Positions 34,761 through 43,997 of a stretch of 64,000 bases of DNA are shown here, piece by piece. The position numbers and the translations under genes are program-made. The notes beneath the pieces were generated by a model. That model searched no databases. It had not been told where the DNA came from and saw nothing but the letters and a program-made list of their open reading frames with translations. Location of the stretch: NCBI RefSeq assembly GCF_047973035.1, contig NZ_JBKEBF010000039.1, forward strand, positions 60,541 through 124,540, written 5' to 3'. Each line of letters begins with the position of its first letter. The stretch's first letter is position 1. Source of the stretch: Oleidesulfovibrio sp047973035 (GTDB taxonomy: Bacteria; Desulfobacterota; Desulfovibrionia; Desulfovibrionales; Desulfovibrionaceae).

Positions 34761-35651
34761 TTAGCCGCCGATAAGCTGCATCGCCATCTGCGGCAGCGAG
34801 TTCGCCTGTGTCAGCATAGCAACTGCCGACTGCGTAAGAATCTGGTTTCGTGTGAATTCCGTCATTTCAGTTGCAACGTCTACGTCTGAAATACGGGATT
34901 CGGACGCTTGCAGGTTTTCAGACTGGATACTCAGGTTAGTGATGGTATTCTCAAGTCTGTTCTGCAGTGCACCGAGCGCTGCTCGGATTTTGTCCTTCGA
35001 AATGATGGCCTGATCGATGGCGTTCAGGGCACTCTGTGCAGCGGACTGCGTGGAAATTGTATATCCGCCGACAGTGGGGTCTGACTGGTTGCCTACACCC
35101 AGCATAGAGGCAGTAGATCCCGCAATGGCGATGTAGTAGTAGTCTTCGCTGGAGTCGTTACCGGTACCGAAGTGAATCTTCAGTGCACCAGTCTGCTGCA
35201 GGCCTGAACCGTCGTGTGTACCGGAAAGAGTACCATTAAGCAGGTGGATACCGTTGAAGTCGGTAGCCAGCGCGATACGGGTAATTTCTGAGGCCATTGC
35301 CTGATATTCGGACTCAATCATCAGACGTTGGTCAGAGTTGTAGGTACCGGTTGCGGCCTGTTCTGCCAGCTCTTTCATGCGGATAAGCTTTTCGTCGATA
35401 ACCTGCAACGCGCCGTCAGCAGTTTGAATCATGGAAATGGCGTCGTTTGCGTTACGAATGCCCTGCTGCATGGTTGAAATATCTGCTCGCATCAATTCGC
35501 GGATTGCGAGGCCCGCTGCGTCGTCAGCTGCGGTGCCGACACGGAGACCTGAAGAAAGGCGGCGAGTTGATGTGGCCAGACGTCCGTAACTCTCAGAGAG
35601 GTTACGGGCGGCGTTCATTGCCATCATGTTGTGATTAATGACCAAAGACAT
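34761..35651 (-). CDS. fliC: Flagellin
   Basis: This 296-residue protein is the filament subunit. The N-terminal D0/D1 part shows MNAARNLSESYGRLATSTRRLSSGLRV (split by eye) and AIRELMRADI; the C-terminal part shows ENLQASESRISDVDVATEMTEFTRN and ends in MLTQANSLPQMAMQLIGG. The central variable part is short (about residues 130-225), so the exposed filament surface is compact. Strong ribosome site AAGGAGG. A consensus sigma-54 promoter lies 37-51 bases upstream of the start. Serine/threonine-rich parts could be glycosylated, given the two glycosyltransferases in the flagellar operon nearby. Confidence 0.96.
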   Translation of the reverse strand: MSLVINHNMMAMNAARNLSESYGRLATSTRRLSSGLRVGTAADDAAGLAIRELMRADISTMQQGIRNANDAISMIQTADGALQVIDEKLIRMKELAEQAATGTYNSDQRLMIESEYQAMASEITRIALATDFNGIHLLNGTLSGTHDGSGLQQTGALKIHFGTGNDSSEDYYYIAIAGSTASMLGVGNQSDPTVGGYTISTQSAAQSALNAIDQAIISKDKIRAALGALQNRLENTITNLSIQSENLQASESRISDVDVATEMTEFTRNQILTQSAVAMLTQANSLPQMAMQLIGG

Positions 35652-35687
35652 TTGGAAACCTCCTTATGGATTGCTGAAGCTTACTGA

Positions 35688-35702
35688 GCAAAGCAGGTGC
35701 CA
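35688..35702 (-). promoter_or_regulatory. Sigma-54 promoter of flagellin
   Basis: On the minus strand the sequence reads TGGCAC, five bases, TTGCT, a perfect match to the sigma-54 -24/-12 consensus with GG and GC ten bases apart. It lies 37 bases upstream of the flagellin ATG with a ribosome site in between. Flagellin in many Desulfovibrio and Vibrio-like systems is controlled by such a promoter through an NtrC-family activator. Confidence 0.92.
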
Positions 35703-35851
35703 AACTTTCTTTGTGCTGTAAAAACAGCATGTTGAATTTGAAGATTATTACAAGGGTGTCGACTTTTTGTGAAAGGGGTCAATTTTTCCTGCTGTTACCA
35801 AAGCTGGCGAGCCGCGTTTGTAGTTAATGTGGAATTTTTTGCACTGTGCCC

Positions 35852-35878
35852 TAAAGAGACGTTGTTTTATGCCGATAG
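35852..35878 (+). promoter_or_regulatory. Sigma-28 (FliA) promoter of the FlaG-like gene
   Basis: TAAAGAGA, exactly 11 bases, GCCGATAG: near-perfect match in sequence and spacing to the sigma-28 consensus TAAAGTTT-N11-GCCGATAA. It lies 58 bases before the ATG of the FlaG-like gene and is in the same 285-base gap as the flagellin sigma-54 promoter, on the opposite strand. Confidence 0.88.
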
Positions 35879-35936
35879 GTGTTGTGAAGGGGAGTAATCG
35901 TTCCGACTTTGTCGGGCATGGCCCGGAGGTCTGACT

Positions 35937-36320
35937 ATGAAAATAGAAGATGTCAGCGCCAGACGCGTAACAGTGTTCGAGGATGGCCTGAAGCGCCAAC
36001 CTGAGCGCTCTGCTGAAAATCCGCAGGTATCGCGTGAAAAAACAGATCCTGCTGCTGTGGTGCGCTCAAAAGATGAAACAGCAACTGCACAGCCAGACGC
36101 AGAACAGCTGGAAAAGGCCATTGATGCTCTGAAAGAGCGGCTCGGGGACAACGGGGCAGGTTTTACCTTTGCCGTTGAAAGCTCCGACCACTCTATAAAT
36201 GTAACGGTCATGACAAAGGATTCCGAAAGGGTTCTTATGCGTATTCCGGCAGAAGGGATCGTTCGGCTGGCAATGGAAGGTAGTGACGCCGTGGGGGGCT
36301 TGCTCAATAAGTCGTATTGA
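35937..36320 (+). CDS. flaG: FlaG family protein
   Basis: This 127-residue protein has a long polar N-terminus and a C-terminal FlaG domain (AGFTFAVESSDHSINVTVMTKDSERVLMRIPAEGIVRLAME). FlaG proteins affect flagellar filament length or cap addition; the exact role varies. Gene is divergent from flagellin, under a sigma-28 promoter, and is followed by a strong terminator. It is alone, not followed by fliD, which is a common neighbour elsewhere. Confidence 0.8.
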   Translation: MKIEDVSARRVTVFEDGLKRQPERSAENPQVSREKTDPAAVVRSKDETATAQPDAEQLEKAIDALKERLGDNGAGFTFAVESSDHSINVTVMTKDSERVLMRIPAEGIVRLAMEGSDAVGGLLNKSY

Positions 36321-36362
36321 GTTGTTGCTCAGACCTGAACATCTCTCCTTGTTAAAAAAGAC

Positions 36363-36396
36363 AAGGCCTCGGCATTGCCGAGGCCTTATTTTTTTT
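36363..36396. terminator. Bidirectional terminator between flaG and flgE
   Basis: A perfect 11-bp stem (36363-36373 with 36377-36387), 3-base loop, followed by ATTTTTTTT on plus and TGTCTTTTTT on minus. It serves flaG and the long flagellar operon that ends with flgE. Confidence 0.92.
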
Positions 36397-36448
36397 GCAG
36401 ACCGAAAGTTTCGGGGCTTTTAGCCTGCTCAACAGGAGGTCAGTACTG

Positions 36449-38092
36449 TTAACGCTTCATCTGGATAACGACTTCAAGCATCGTATCAGTGGTTGTGATT
36501 ACCTTGCTGTTGGACTGGAAACCACGTTGAGTCGTAATCATGGTTACAAACTCTTTTGCAAGGTCTACGTTAGACTGTTCCAGCGAGTTTGAATTGATCG
36601 AACCGAGGCCGTTCGCATTAGCTGGGCCGGGGGCAGCCTGTCCGGATGCGTTACTTTCACTGAAAAGGTTTCCGCCTTCTCTTCGCAAGTTGTCCTTACT
36701 CTGGAAATCATAGAGCGTGACCTGATACAAGTCCAGAACCGCACCGTTTGAATACCGTCCTTGCAAAATGCCGTCACGGGTAACAGTCACATTCTGCAGG
36801 AATCCGAATGTATAACCGTCCTGACTGAGGCTGAGCGTTGACGAAGAACCCGCAAAGCTTGTGGTCGCCGAAGACTGACGCTCGGCTTGAGCTCCCAGAG
36901 TCGGCAAGTTGGCAACAGTTGTTCCCACCAGAGACGCGTTGGACACGGCCGCACTTGCCCAGGTGGAAGGATCAGTGTTCTTCAGGCCCAGATTCAGTTC
37001 CATAATATATGGTTCTGCAGCAGGGTTAGGGTTGGGGGTAACGTAGCTCGCATTGGAAATACCCGAGAAGTTGGCAACAAACATGGGGTATCCGTTGGTA
37101 GAGAACGTTGTTGGGTTCCAGTTGCTAAGATCCTTCATGGAGCCGGATGCACTGCTACCGGGAGTAAATGCACTCTGATCAACAAGCTGGCCTGAACTGT
37201 CAAAGGTCAGCGTGCCAGACATCAGCAGACCGGCAGCGGGAGTACCGTTGAAATCGATTCCATTGATTGACCGGCGTTCTTCCGCAGGGTCCATGGTGAC
37301 AATGTATTCCCAGTACTTGCGTCCGCTGGCTTCGCCGGAGATGGTATCAGCAGAAACCTGATCGTAATATACGGTAAGGTTATGTGCTGTGCCGCCTTCA
37401 TCGTAAACTTTAATGGTAGTTTGGTAAGCAAAGCTGTTTTCGCTAAGCGGAGGTTCTGCCGTGCCATCCCAGCTGTTGAACAAAGCAAACATCGGGTTGG
37501 CAGCATTGGTGGTGTTATCGCCGCCGGCGGCATCATCAAGGTTACTGATGATGGTCACATTAGAAGTATGCTTAGGTTCGGCTGTAAATCCGGGAAGCTG
37601 GATATCCTTAGGAACACCGGCCCCTTTGATTTTGGATGAAGAGCTTACGCTGGAAGCAGTGCTGGTTGCCAGTGAAGGTCTGGGAGTTTCAACCTGCCAG
37701 CCCTGCAGCACGTATCCGTGCGGGTCTACGAGGTAACCGTCTTTATCAAAACGAAAGTTACCGGCACGGGTGTAGTAGTTAGTTTCTTCACCTTTGGGCG
37801 ATACTGCAAAAAAGCCGTTACCGCCGATAGCAAGGTCGGTTGCTTCTGTGGTGGTTTCAAAGGAACCTTGGCTGAAGTCACCGTAAATTGCTCCAAGGCC
37901 TACACCACGACCGATTTGTTTGGAACCGGATGCCGTGTTTACGTCCTGGCTGATAAAGTCTTCAAAGTCCATTCTGGAGCCTTTGAAGCCCACTGTGTTA
38001 ACGTTGGCAATGTTGTTGCCGAGAACGTTCATTCTTTCGCCGTGGGCCAGCAAACCCGAAATGCCTGTCCACATTGAAGCGGTAAGACTCAT
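36449..38092 (-). CDS. flgE: Flagellar hook protein
   Basis: This 547-residue protein has the N-terminal rod/hook motif NVLGNNIANVNTVGFKGSRMDF (broken here by eye) and the C-terminal DLAKEFVTMITTQRGFQSNSK ... DTMLEVVIQMKR. It builds the curved hook. The middle part is longer than in enteric FlgE (about 400 aa), as is usual in this group. It is the last gene of the flagellar operon, 87 bases after flgD, and is followed by a strong terminator. Confidence 0.95.
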   Translation of the reverse strand: MSLTASMWTGISGLLAHGERMNVLGNNIANVNTVGFKGSRMDFEDFISQDVNTASGSKQIGRGVGLGAIYGDFSQGSFETTTEATDLAIGGNGFFAVSPKGEETNYYTRAGNFRFDKDGYLVDPHGYVLQGWQVETPRPSLATSTASSVSSSSKIKGAGVPKDIQLPGFTAEPKHTSNVTIISNLDDAAGGDNTTNAANPMFALFNSWDGTAEPPLSENSFAYQTTIKVYDEGGTAHNLTVYYDQVSADTISGEASGRKYWEYIVTMDPAEERRSINGIDFNGTPAAGLLMSGTLTFDSSGQLVDQSAFTPGSSASGSMKDLSNWNPTTFSTNGYPMFVANFSGISNASYVTPNPNPAAEPYIMELNLGLKNTDPSTWASAAVSNASLVGTTVANLPTLGAQAERQSSATTSFAGSSSTLSLSQDGYTFGFLQNVTVTRDGILQGRYSNGAVLDLYQVTLYDFQSKDNLRREGGNLFSESNASGQAAPGPANANGLGSINSNSLEQSNVDLAKEFVTMITTQRGFQSNSKVITTTDTMLEVVIQMKR

Positions 38093-38179
38093 GGTCGACC
38101 TCCTGATATAAACGCTTATGCGAATAAGTTCTGCTCAAAGAGCGAACATTTTTCCTATATCGAAATTGAATTGTCTGGC

Positions 38180-39016
38180 TTAAGGCGTAGTGGTGGAGCC
38201 GTCTCCGGAACCGCTGTTATCGCCAGTTCCATCTCCTGTTCCGTCACCGGACCCTTCGCCTGCCCCGTCCCCCGAGCCATCTCCTGATCCGTCGCCCGAA
38301 CCGTCACCGCCGTTCGCATTACCGTCTTCAACGGTGCTGGTGTTAACAACTTCGCGAACCTCGGTAAATTTAACAAAACGTCCATCTTCCAACCGCAGCC
38401 AGTGATCGTTACCATCACGCTGTACGCCGGCAACTTTACCGCTGACTTCTGTGTAGACCATGACGGGGGCACCATCGACACCTTCTGCTGCCATGGTGAT
38501 GTAGTAAGGACCATCGGCCATTTCTTTTCCGGTGTAGTCTTTACCATCCCATACGTATTCGTATTCACCGGCCTGCTTGGCCCCCAGGGCCTCTGTGCGG
38601 ACAAGGTTCATGCCGGAATCGTAGATATTCACATACCCTTCAACGATGGGAGCGTTCAGTGCGAAGTAAACAGAGCTCGCCTTCTTTTCTTTAAGGGTAA
38701 GGCTGTTGCCTGCGGCACGGACTTCTTTACCGATGAATCCAACAGCGCTGATCATCTGCCCCTGGTCCGAAGCTTCGTTCAGGGTGTCGATTCCGCCACT
38801 GATGTTCGTCAGCTGTTCCAGACTGGAGAACTGAGCGAGCTGGGCAACAAATTCCTTATCATCCATCGGGTTCAACGGGTCCTGATGTGAAAGCTGGGTG
38901 ACCAGCAGTGTGAGGAAATCCTCTTTGCCAAGGTCAGCACCTTTTCTTTCCGCATAAGGATTGTTGCTGAAAAACTGTTGTTCGGCCCGGCCGATGAGAG
39001 CGCTAGTTGAAGCCAT
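38180..39016 (-). CDS. flgD: Hook-capping scaffold FlgD with Gly-Asp-rich tail
   Basis: This 278-residue protein starts with the FlgD N-terminal domain (GKEDFLTLLVTQLSHQDPLNPM, DDKEFVAQLAQFSSLEQL) and has FlgD Ig-like and Tudor-like parts to about residue 228. From about 230 on comes a low-complexity tail of nearly 50 residues made of repeats of GDGS/GDGT, ending STTTP, encoded by DNA close to a 12-base repeat (38185-38330). Usual FlgD is about 220-230 residues, so the tail is an addition. It is 13 bases after fliK and 87 before flgE. Confidence 0.9.
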   Translation of the reverse strand: MASTSALIGRAEQQFFSNNPYAERKGADLGKEDFLTLLVTQLSHQDPLNPMDDKEFVAQLAQFSSLEQLTNISGGIDTLNEASDQGQMISAVGFIGKEVRAAGNSLTLKEKKASSVYFALNAPIVEGYVNIYDSGMNLVRTEALGAKQAGEYEYVWDGKDYTGKEMADGPYYITMAAEGVDGAPVMVYTEVSGKVAGVQRDGNDHWLRLEDGRFVKFTEVREVVNTSTVEDGNANGGDGSGDGSGDGSGDGAGEGSGDGTGDGTGDNSGSGDGSTTTP

Positions 39017-39029
39017 TTTCGCACCTTCG

Positions 39030-40757
39030 CTATGCTATAATATCCACTGATGAGGTGGTAATTCTTGCCTTATGCTCGGGACTGTGCATTTCTTGGGCCA
39101 ACTCTGTGCCTTCTCGCCGGATGGCTGCCATGCGCTGTTCACGCTGGAACCATTGTTGCTGTTCACGCGCAGAGTTATGTTGGTCTGTCCCTTGCCACGA
39201 AGGTGAAGAAAAGTTGTTCTGCAGCTGTTGCTGTACTTCTAAACGCTCGACTTTAAGCCCTTGCTGTTCGAGGTTGAGGCGCAGCTGATGAAGCTGGTCG
39301 TTAACAGCCTTAACCGCCTCGGGAGACTCGGGGCGTATAATGGCTGTTACTTCCTTGTTAACCACGGTAAGAGTAACTGCAATTCTGCCCAGTTCAGGCG
39401 GGTCAAGACGCAAAGTAAGTCTGCGCTGCCCGTTGTTCAGGGTTTCAAGCATTCCCTTTTCAACCTGATGCATGCTTCGTTCGGAGCGGGCTGTCTCTGC
39501 AGCCTGCTGCGGCATTGCCGGCGACTCATCCTGCGTTTGATACATGCCGGGAAGGAGAGGGGCAGCAATACGCGATTCTGCACGGTTAACTAAGTTTTCT
39601 GCAGCAATGCGCTGTTCACTCTTATGGGGGGAAGCGTGTTCTAAAAGTTCTTTTGCGGCGTCTTTAGACTCTTTGTGCTCCTGATCATGGCCGGTGAAGG
39701 ATTTCTCTTCAGGATTTTTACCGGACTTACGCTCGATTGCAGCGGCTTCAAGAGAATTCCTTTGTGCGGAGCTATCAGCTTTATTATTAGCGGGTATGCG
39801 GTTGCGCATCTCATCTGTTACGTGTGCAGGGTCAGAAGCGTTTGCAGTCGCTGCAGGATTTTCCTCAAGCTTTTCTGCAATACGGGTATGAACGCTGTCA
39901 CGCATAAGCAACAGCTTATTGCTGGTAGACCGGGTCTGCCTGTTGTCAGCTTGAACAGATTTAACTTCAGCTTCCAAGGCGGCATTCATTGCCGGTTGAA
40001 TAATATCCCGCAATTGATCGATTTTTTCGTCGATGCCGTCCTGAATTTTGGATACTGCAGAGTTGATTTCAGACAGGGCCTGCTTCATTGCCGAAGGAGA
40101 AGAGATCACCCCTTGTGAATCTTTCATCACTGACATTAGGCGGCTCATTCCGTCGGATGAAAGGCGCATAATTTTGCCGATCGACTGCAACTCGTTGCTG
40201 TCGATCGAAAGCAGGGCCTCTTTGGGAAGCTGATCCAGCTTCGTGGCGATTGCGCGCCATGTACCATAAATGTCGCCTTGTTCCGCTTTTTCAGTAAGCT
40301 GCGTAACTTCTCTGTCTAAAAATCCAAGCTTTTGCAGGAAAGACTGGAATGAGTTGCGTGTTGCTCCGTCAAATTCCGCAGCTTCAGCTTTGCCGAAGCT
40401 CGTCAAGTCTTGCTGAAGTTTCTGTAATAACTGATTCCAGCTGATTCCGTTTTCACTGGCAGCCTGCTGCATCAGGGATTCAAGGGTTTCTTCCGAGATG
40501 CCGATATCTTTTAAGTCTTCTTGCAGTTCTTTTAAGGTGTCCGGAGAGGCTGGCAGCGATGTAAAAAGAGCGTTTTTACGATTTTTGGCTTCCTCCGGAA
40601 GGAATGGCGATGCGGAAAGAGAGTCAGGGGCAACGTTGTTTCCCTCGGCTACAGTGCTAAGCGAGCGGAACACGTCATTAAACCCGTTACTTTTCGGGTT
40701 TAGTTTGCGCTGTACCGTATTAGCAGCTTCTGTGATGAAACCGGGAAAAACTTGCAT
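39030..40757 (-). CDS. fliK: Flagellar hook-length control protein
   Basis: This 575-residue protein has a long, polar, glutamine- and serine-rich N-terminal part, suited to a molecular ruler, and the C-terminal Flg_hook domain (RLTLRLDPPELGRIAVTLTV ... AVNDQLHQLRLNLEQQGLKVERLEV) at about 445-525. It measures the hook and switches the export gate to filament subunits. It lies between the glycosyltransferase gene and flgD, which it precedes by 13 bases. Start ATG 40757 with AGGAG just before. Confidence 0.9.
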   Translation of the reverse strand: MQVFPGFITEAANTVQRKLNPKSNGFNDVFRSLSTVAEGNNVAPDSLSASPFLPEEAKNRKNALFTSLPASPDTLKELQEDLKDIGISEETLESLMQQAASENGISWNQLLQKLQQDLTSFGKAEAAEFDGATRNSFQSFLQKLGFLDREVTQLTEKAEQGDIYGTWRAIATKLDQLPKEALLSIDSNELQSIGKIMRLSSDGMSRLMSVMKDSQGVISSPSAMKQALSEINSAVSKIQDGIDEKIDQLRDIIQPAMNAALEAEVKSVQADNRQTRSTSNKLLLMRDSVHTRIAEKLEENPAATANASDPAHVTDEMRNRIPANNKADSSAQRNSLEAAAIERKSGKNPEEKSFTGHDQEHKESKDAAKELLEHASPHKSEQRIAAENLVNRAESRIAAPLLPGMYQTQDESPAMPQQAAETARSERSMHQVEKGMLETLNNGQRRLTLRLDPPELGRIAVTLTVVNKEVTAIIRPESPEAVKAVNDQLHQLRLNLEQQGLKVERLEVQQQLQNNFSSPSWQGTDQHNSAREQQQWFQREQRMAAIRREGTELAQEMHSPEHKARITTSSVDIIA

Positions 40758-40865
40758 GCGGAACTCCTTTAGCGGTCTTAGTTACAAAAGGCGTTCCAAA
40801 AAGTGATGATCTGTAAATACAGAGCGTTAAGGGGGCGTGTGGTTTGAGGAAGAGGAAGAAGTTTC

Positions 40866-42287
40866 CTATTGATTGTCTGAAATTGAGCCAAGCAGGCTCT
40901 CAATCATTTGCAACGCTTTTGAGTACGCAGGGCGTGAGCAGTCTTCAGTAGTCAAAGCCTGTTGCAAATACCCGGAAAGAGGGCGCATGAAAGGCGGGTG
41001 TTTCTGCCAGAAATCCTGACAAGCTATGCTTACAGGATCTTTTAGGCTTTTAGTTAAAGCACGGCTTAACGAAGTGACGGCTGGAATAAATGTTTGTGCG
41101 ATAGCCGGTGAGCCTGCTGTTAGTTGCTTCCAGCGTATTGCCACAAGCTCGCCTGAGAGCACGCCGAAAGAATACCCGAAGAACGCCTGCCAGAAGTCTT
41201 TTAGCGGCTGCCTTATTAAAGATGAGTCAGGCCGTTGCCCTTCCAAAGAAGAGAGCCTGTAAAGGCCATACTCGTCACGGGAAGTCTTCAAAAGCTCAAG
41301 CCCGGGCAGGTGCAGCTTGTTTACGAAGCTTCCTGATGTAGAAAGCATCATACGTACCAGTGATGCAATGCGATGGGGAGTGAATGCGTCATGGCAAAGA
41401 GGACGCTTGTGTTTACAACGCCAGCAACCGACGCAGCTTATGGTACTTTGCAGGACAAAGTGACCGGGAGGAAATGGTGCGGTTTCCCATGCTGAGACTG
41501 GCCCCATGGACAGGTTAAGAGTTGGTGTTCCGACCCATGCTGCCACATGCATCGGCCCAGTATCGGGCGTTACCAATAGCCGAAGCGAATGAAGAACCTC
41601 GACCAGTTCCGGCAGGGAGAATCTTCCTGCCATGTTTAACGCAGGAGCATTGATAAGGGCTGCAACTTCGGATGCTAAAGCCAGCTCTGCTTTTCCTCCT
41701 AACAGGACCGGCTTTAAACCTTTTGAAAGCAGATTTTCTGCAAGTGAAGCCCAGAATTGAGCAGAAGGGCGCTTATCTATTTCGCTGGCCCCCAAAAAAA
41801 GGCCTACTCGTCCTTCAGATGCTTTTGTATAGCTTATTGTAGGCCAGAATGTTTTTTGGAGTGTCTGTAATGGCAAACTGTCCAGAGCATTCATGTCTGC
41901 CCAATGGAACGCATTGTGACGATTGTTATGTGTCAGACTGGTACGGTACAGTTGCCATTGCCCGCCAATCCTGATGGCCCCGTTATCATCATACGGCCCG
42001 TACTTAGCGTCTGCTTTTGCACTTCCGGCAAGCCTCGCCGCATTTGGGCGGTGGCTTAAGTTGATAATTGCGGAAAAGGATTCCCGCACAAGAGCAGGAG
42101 CAGCATCAGGGGGGAAAAAAGTTACAGCAGGGGATAAGGCCATCAGCCCTTTAAAAAAAACCGGCTCAGCCACCACCCAGATGGGCGCATCAGGAAAGCG
42201 AAGACGCAGCCAGCCTAGCAAGGGGAAGGTCAGAACAAGGTCCCCCATGCGTTGCATCTGAATGACTAGGATCGGACGAGAACTCAT
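40866..42287 (-). CDS. Glycosyltransferase family 9 (heptosyltransferase-like)
   Basis: This 473-residue protein has the GT9 pattern: ILVIQMQRMGDLVLTFPLLGWLR at the start and the late motif LLVTPDTGPMHVAAWVGTPTLNLSMGP. A cysteine-rich segment (CVGCWRCKHKRPLCH) follows, present in some lipopolysaccharide heptosyltransferases, and the last 120 residues form an extra helical part not seen in standard WaaF/WaaC. The start lies 2 bases after the CgeB-like gene, and it is upstream of fliK in the flagellar operon, so its acceptor is more likely a flagellar protein than LPS; this is inference. Confidence 0.82.
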   Translation of the reverse strand: MSSRPILVIQMQRMGDLVLTFPLLGWLRLRFPDAPIWVVAEPVFFKGLMALSPAVTFFPPDAAPALVRESFSAIINLSHRPNAARLAGSAKADAKYGPYDDNGAIRIGGQWQLYRTSLTHNNRHNAFHWADMNALDSLPLQTLQKTFWPTISYTKASEGRVGLFLGASEIDKRPSAQFWASLAENLLSKGLKPVLLGGKAELALASEVAALINAPALNMAGRFSLPELVEVLHSLRLLVTPDTGPMHVAAWVGTPTLNLSMGPVSAWETAPFPPGHFVLQSTISCVGCWRCKHKRPLCHDAFTPHRIASLVRMMLSTSGSFVNKLHLPGLELLKTSRDEYGLYRLSSLEGQRPDSSLIRQPLKDFWQAFFGYSFGVLSGELVAIRWKQLTAGSPAIAQTFIPAVTSLSRALTKSLKDPVSIACQDFWQKHPPFMRPLSGYLQQALTTEDCSRPAYSKALQMIESLLGSISDNQ

Positions 42288-42289
42288 GG

Positions 42290-43993
42290 CTAACCGAAAG
42301 CTTGCTGCATGTTGCGGATAAGACGCTGAAGCCGGTGTTCGTATGTGTGCTCATTAAGAATACGTTTGCGGGCTGCAGACGCGATACTGTTTCTTGCGGA
42401 GGGGTTTGCCAGATAAAAGCGTATCATATCAGCTGCCTCTTTTGGCTCAGAGTAAAACGCTACTTCTTTTTGGGGCTCAAATAATTCATCCATCTGGTAA
42501 CGCCAGTCCGTCAGAACAAAAGCTCCGCAAGCCGGTACGTCAAACACCCTCTGGTTAACTGCGCCTTTCATCTGTTTACTGGTGCAATTAAAATTGATGG
42601 CAGACAAGGGGTAAAACCACGGCAGGTCAGAGTAATAGCTGAGTTCTTTGTGGGACCTCCACTTGTTCCGGTCGTTTTTAAAAGTTATCTGCCAACCTTT
42701 ATCCCCCACAATCAGCGGGTTGAATATAAGCGTCTGACGCACGCAATTACTGCGATATTGTCTTGTAGCTTCCCATGTGATCATCGTTTCATAGGCAAGA
42801 CGTTGTTCCGGCTCTGGCAGCTTCTCGTAAGCGGCAAGAACATTAGGATGATCAGCCTTAAGATATCTACGGACATCGCGCTCGTTACTTCGGGAAAAGC
42901 CTGCTGCTACCTGTTTGTATTCACGAAGCATGGAGGCCGGAAAGCGTCCGGCTTTCATACGCTGGGCAACTTTGTAGACCATTGAGTTGCCGACAAATGA
43001 AACATCTGCCTGCAACGGATGTTGTTGTGCGAGCTTTTTGGAGGGCACAAATCGGCTAGGGTCTGTCCCTAAGGGCAGATGAAAGACATGCTTAAAGCCG
43101 AGCTGCTTTAACGAATCAAGGTTGTCGGCATCCCAAGTGAATAAGGCGGTCCAAGGCGAAACCAGCTTATTATAGAGGTACAGAATAAGATGGGGATTGT
43201 CGACAAACCACGAGGCAAGCGGAAGCTGCAGTCTTTCCAGCAGCTCCATAAGGATGCCTTCGCGGTCTACACCAAGGTGGTTTATGGTCAGGGCAAAGTC
43301 GGGCTTGAATTTGATGACTGCGGTCAGCAGGTGTTCGACAAATTCATTTTGCCCGATAGCATCATCGCCAAGGCTGAGTAATTCGTATTCAATCCCCATC
43401 CGCTTAAAGGCTGAGACGACTTCACCCATCAGAAAGTACTGGCTGGTGATCAGTAAAATTCTGGGAGAATTTTGCTGAAAGCGCGGGTAGTTGACCTTGC
43501 TCCAGAAATCAAATTTCTCACTGGCTGCAACAGTTTGCTGTACAGTTGCATAAAAATCTCTGTCCAGCCGAAGCCATGCAGGATTGATAATGGCCTTAAG
43601 GGCGCGCGAACCATGTCGCAGTTGCCAGTTCGTCAGTTCCTTAAGCGCAGTTTGCAGGTCGGGAGAGTCAACCCATAAGGCTCCGGCCCGTTCCTGCACG
43701 TCTTTTTTGATATTTGTCAGTGCGGTGATGCTGGCTTCTTTGTCCAGCACCGCAAATGGCCCTTCGTATTGCTGCATGAAAAAACGTATCGCAGCACCTG
43801 TCCCGCTGCCGATAAAGACAGGAAGATAGCCGGAACGCGGCTTGAGACATTCTGCAGGGATGAGGGCTGTCTCCCGTTTTACACCGGCAGGTCCAAGCAA
43901 TTTCCATTTGCGGGTAGCGAGGTGGATTTCGACATCAACAAGTGATTCTTCAGCAAATACGGGATGTGCGGTGTAGCCTGCAGCTTGTGACAT
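42290..43993 (-). CDS. CgeB-like glycosyltransferase
   Basis: This 567-residue protein has an unassigned N-terminal domain (to about 180) and a GT-B fold resembling the DUF3880/CgeB group: RILLITSQYFLMGEVVSAFKRMG, then WFVDNPHLILYLYN, LPLGTDPSRFVP and the nucleotide-sugar part VFDVPACGAFVLTDWRYQMDELF. Genes of this group often modify flagellin or spore surface proteins. It lies 4 bases after motB and 2 before the GT9 gene, inside the flagellar operon. Confidence 0.8.
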   Translation of the reverse strand: MSQAAGYTAHPVFAEESLVDVEIHLATRKWKLLGPAGVKRETALIPAECLKPRSGYLPVFIGSGTGAAIRFFMQQYEGPFAVLDKEASITALTNIKKDVQERAGALWVDSPDLQTALKELTNWQLRHGSRALKAIINPAWLRLDRDFYATVQQTVAASEKFDFWSKVNYPRFQQNSPRILLITSQYFLMGEVVSAFKRMGIEYELLSLGDDAIGQNEFVEHLLTAVIKFKPDFALTINHLGVDREGILMELLERLQLPLASWFVDNPHLILYLYNKLVSPWTALFTWDADNLDSLKQLGFKHVFHLPLGTDPSRFVPSKKLAQQHPLQADVSFVGNSMVYKVAQRMKAGRFPASMLREYKQVAAGFSRSNERDVRRYLKADHPNVLAAYEKLPEPEQRLAYETMITWEATRQYRSNCVRQTLIFNPLIVGDKGWQITFKNDRNKWRSHKELSYYSDLPWFYPLSAINFNCTSKQMKGAVNQRVFDVPACGAFVLTDWRYQMDELFEPQKEVAFYSEPKEAADMIRFYLANPSARNSIASAARKRILNEHTYEHRLQRLIRNMQQAFG

Positions 43994-43997
43994 TACA

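Noticed and set aside
35830..35843. TGGAATTTTTTGCA upstream of flaG, like a sigma-54 site
   Set aside because: GG and GC are 8 bases apart instead of 10, and the consensus is poor.
38155..38604. 149-codon minus-strand frame across flgD
   Set aside because: Different frame of a repeat-rich gene; flgD is the conserved one.
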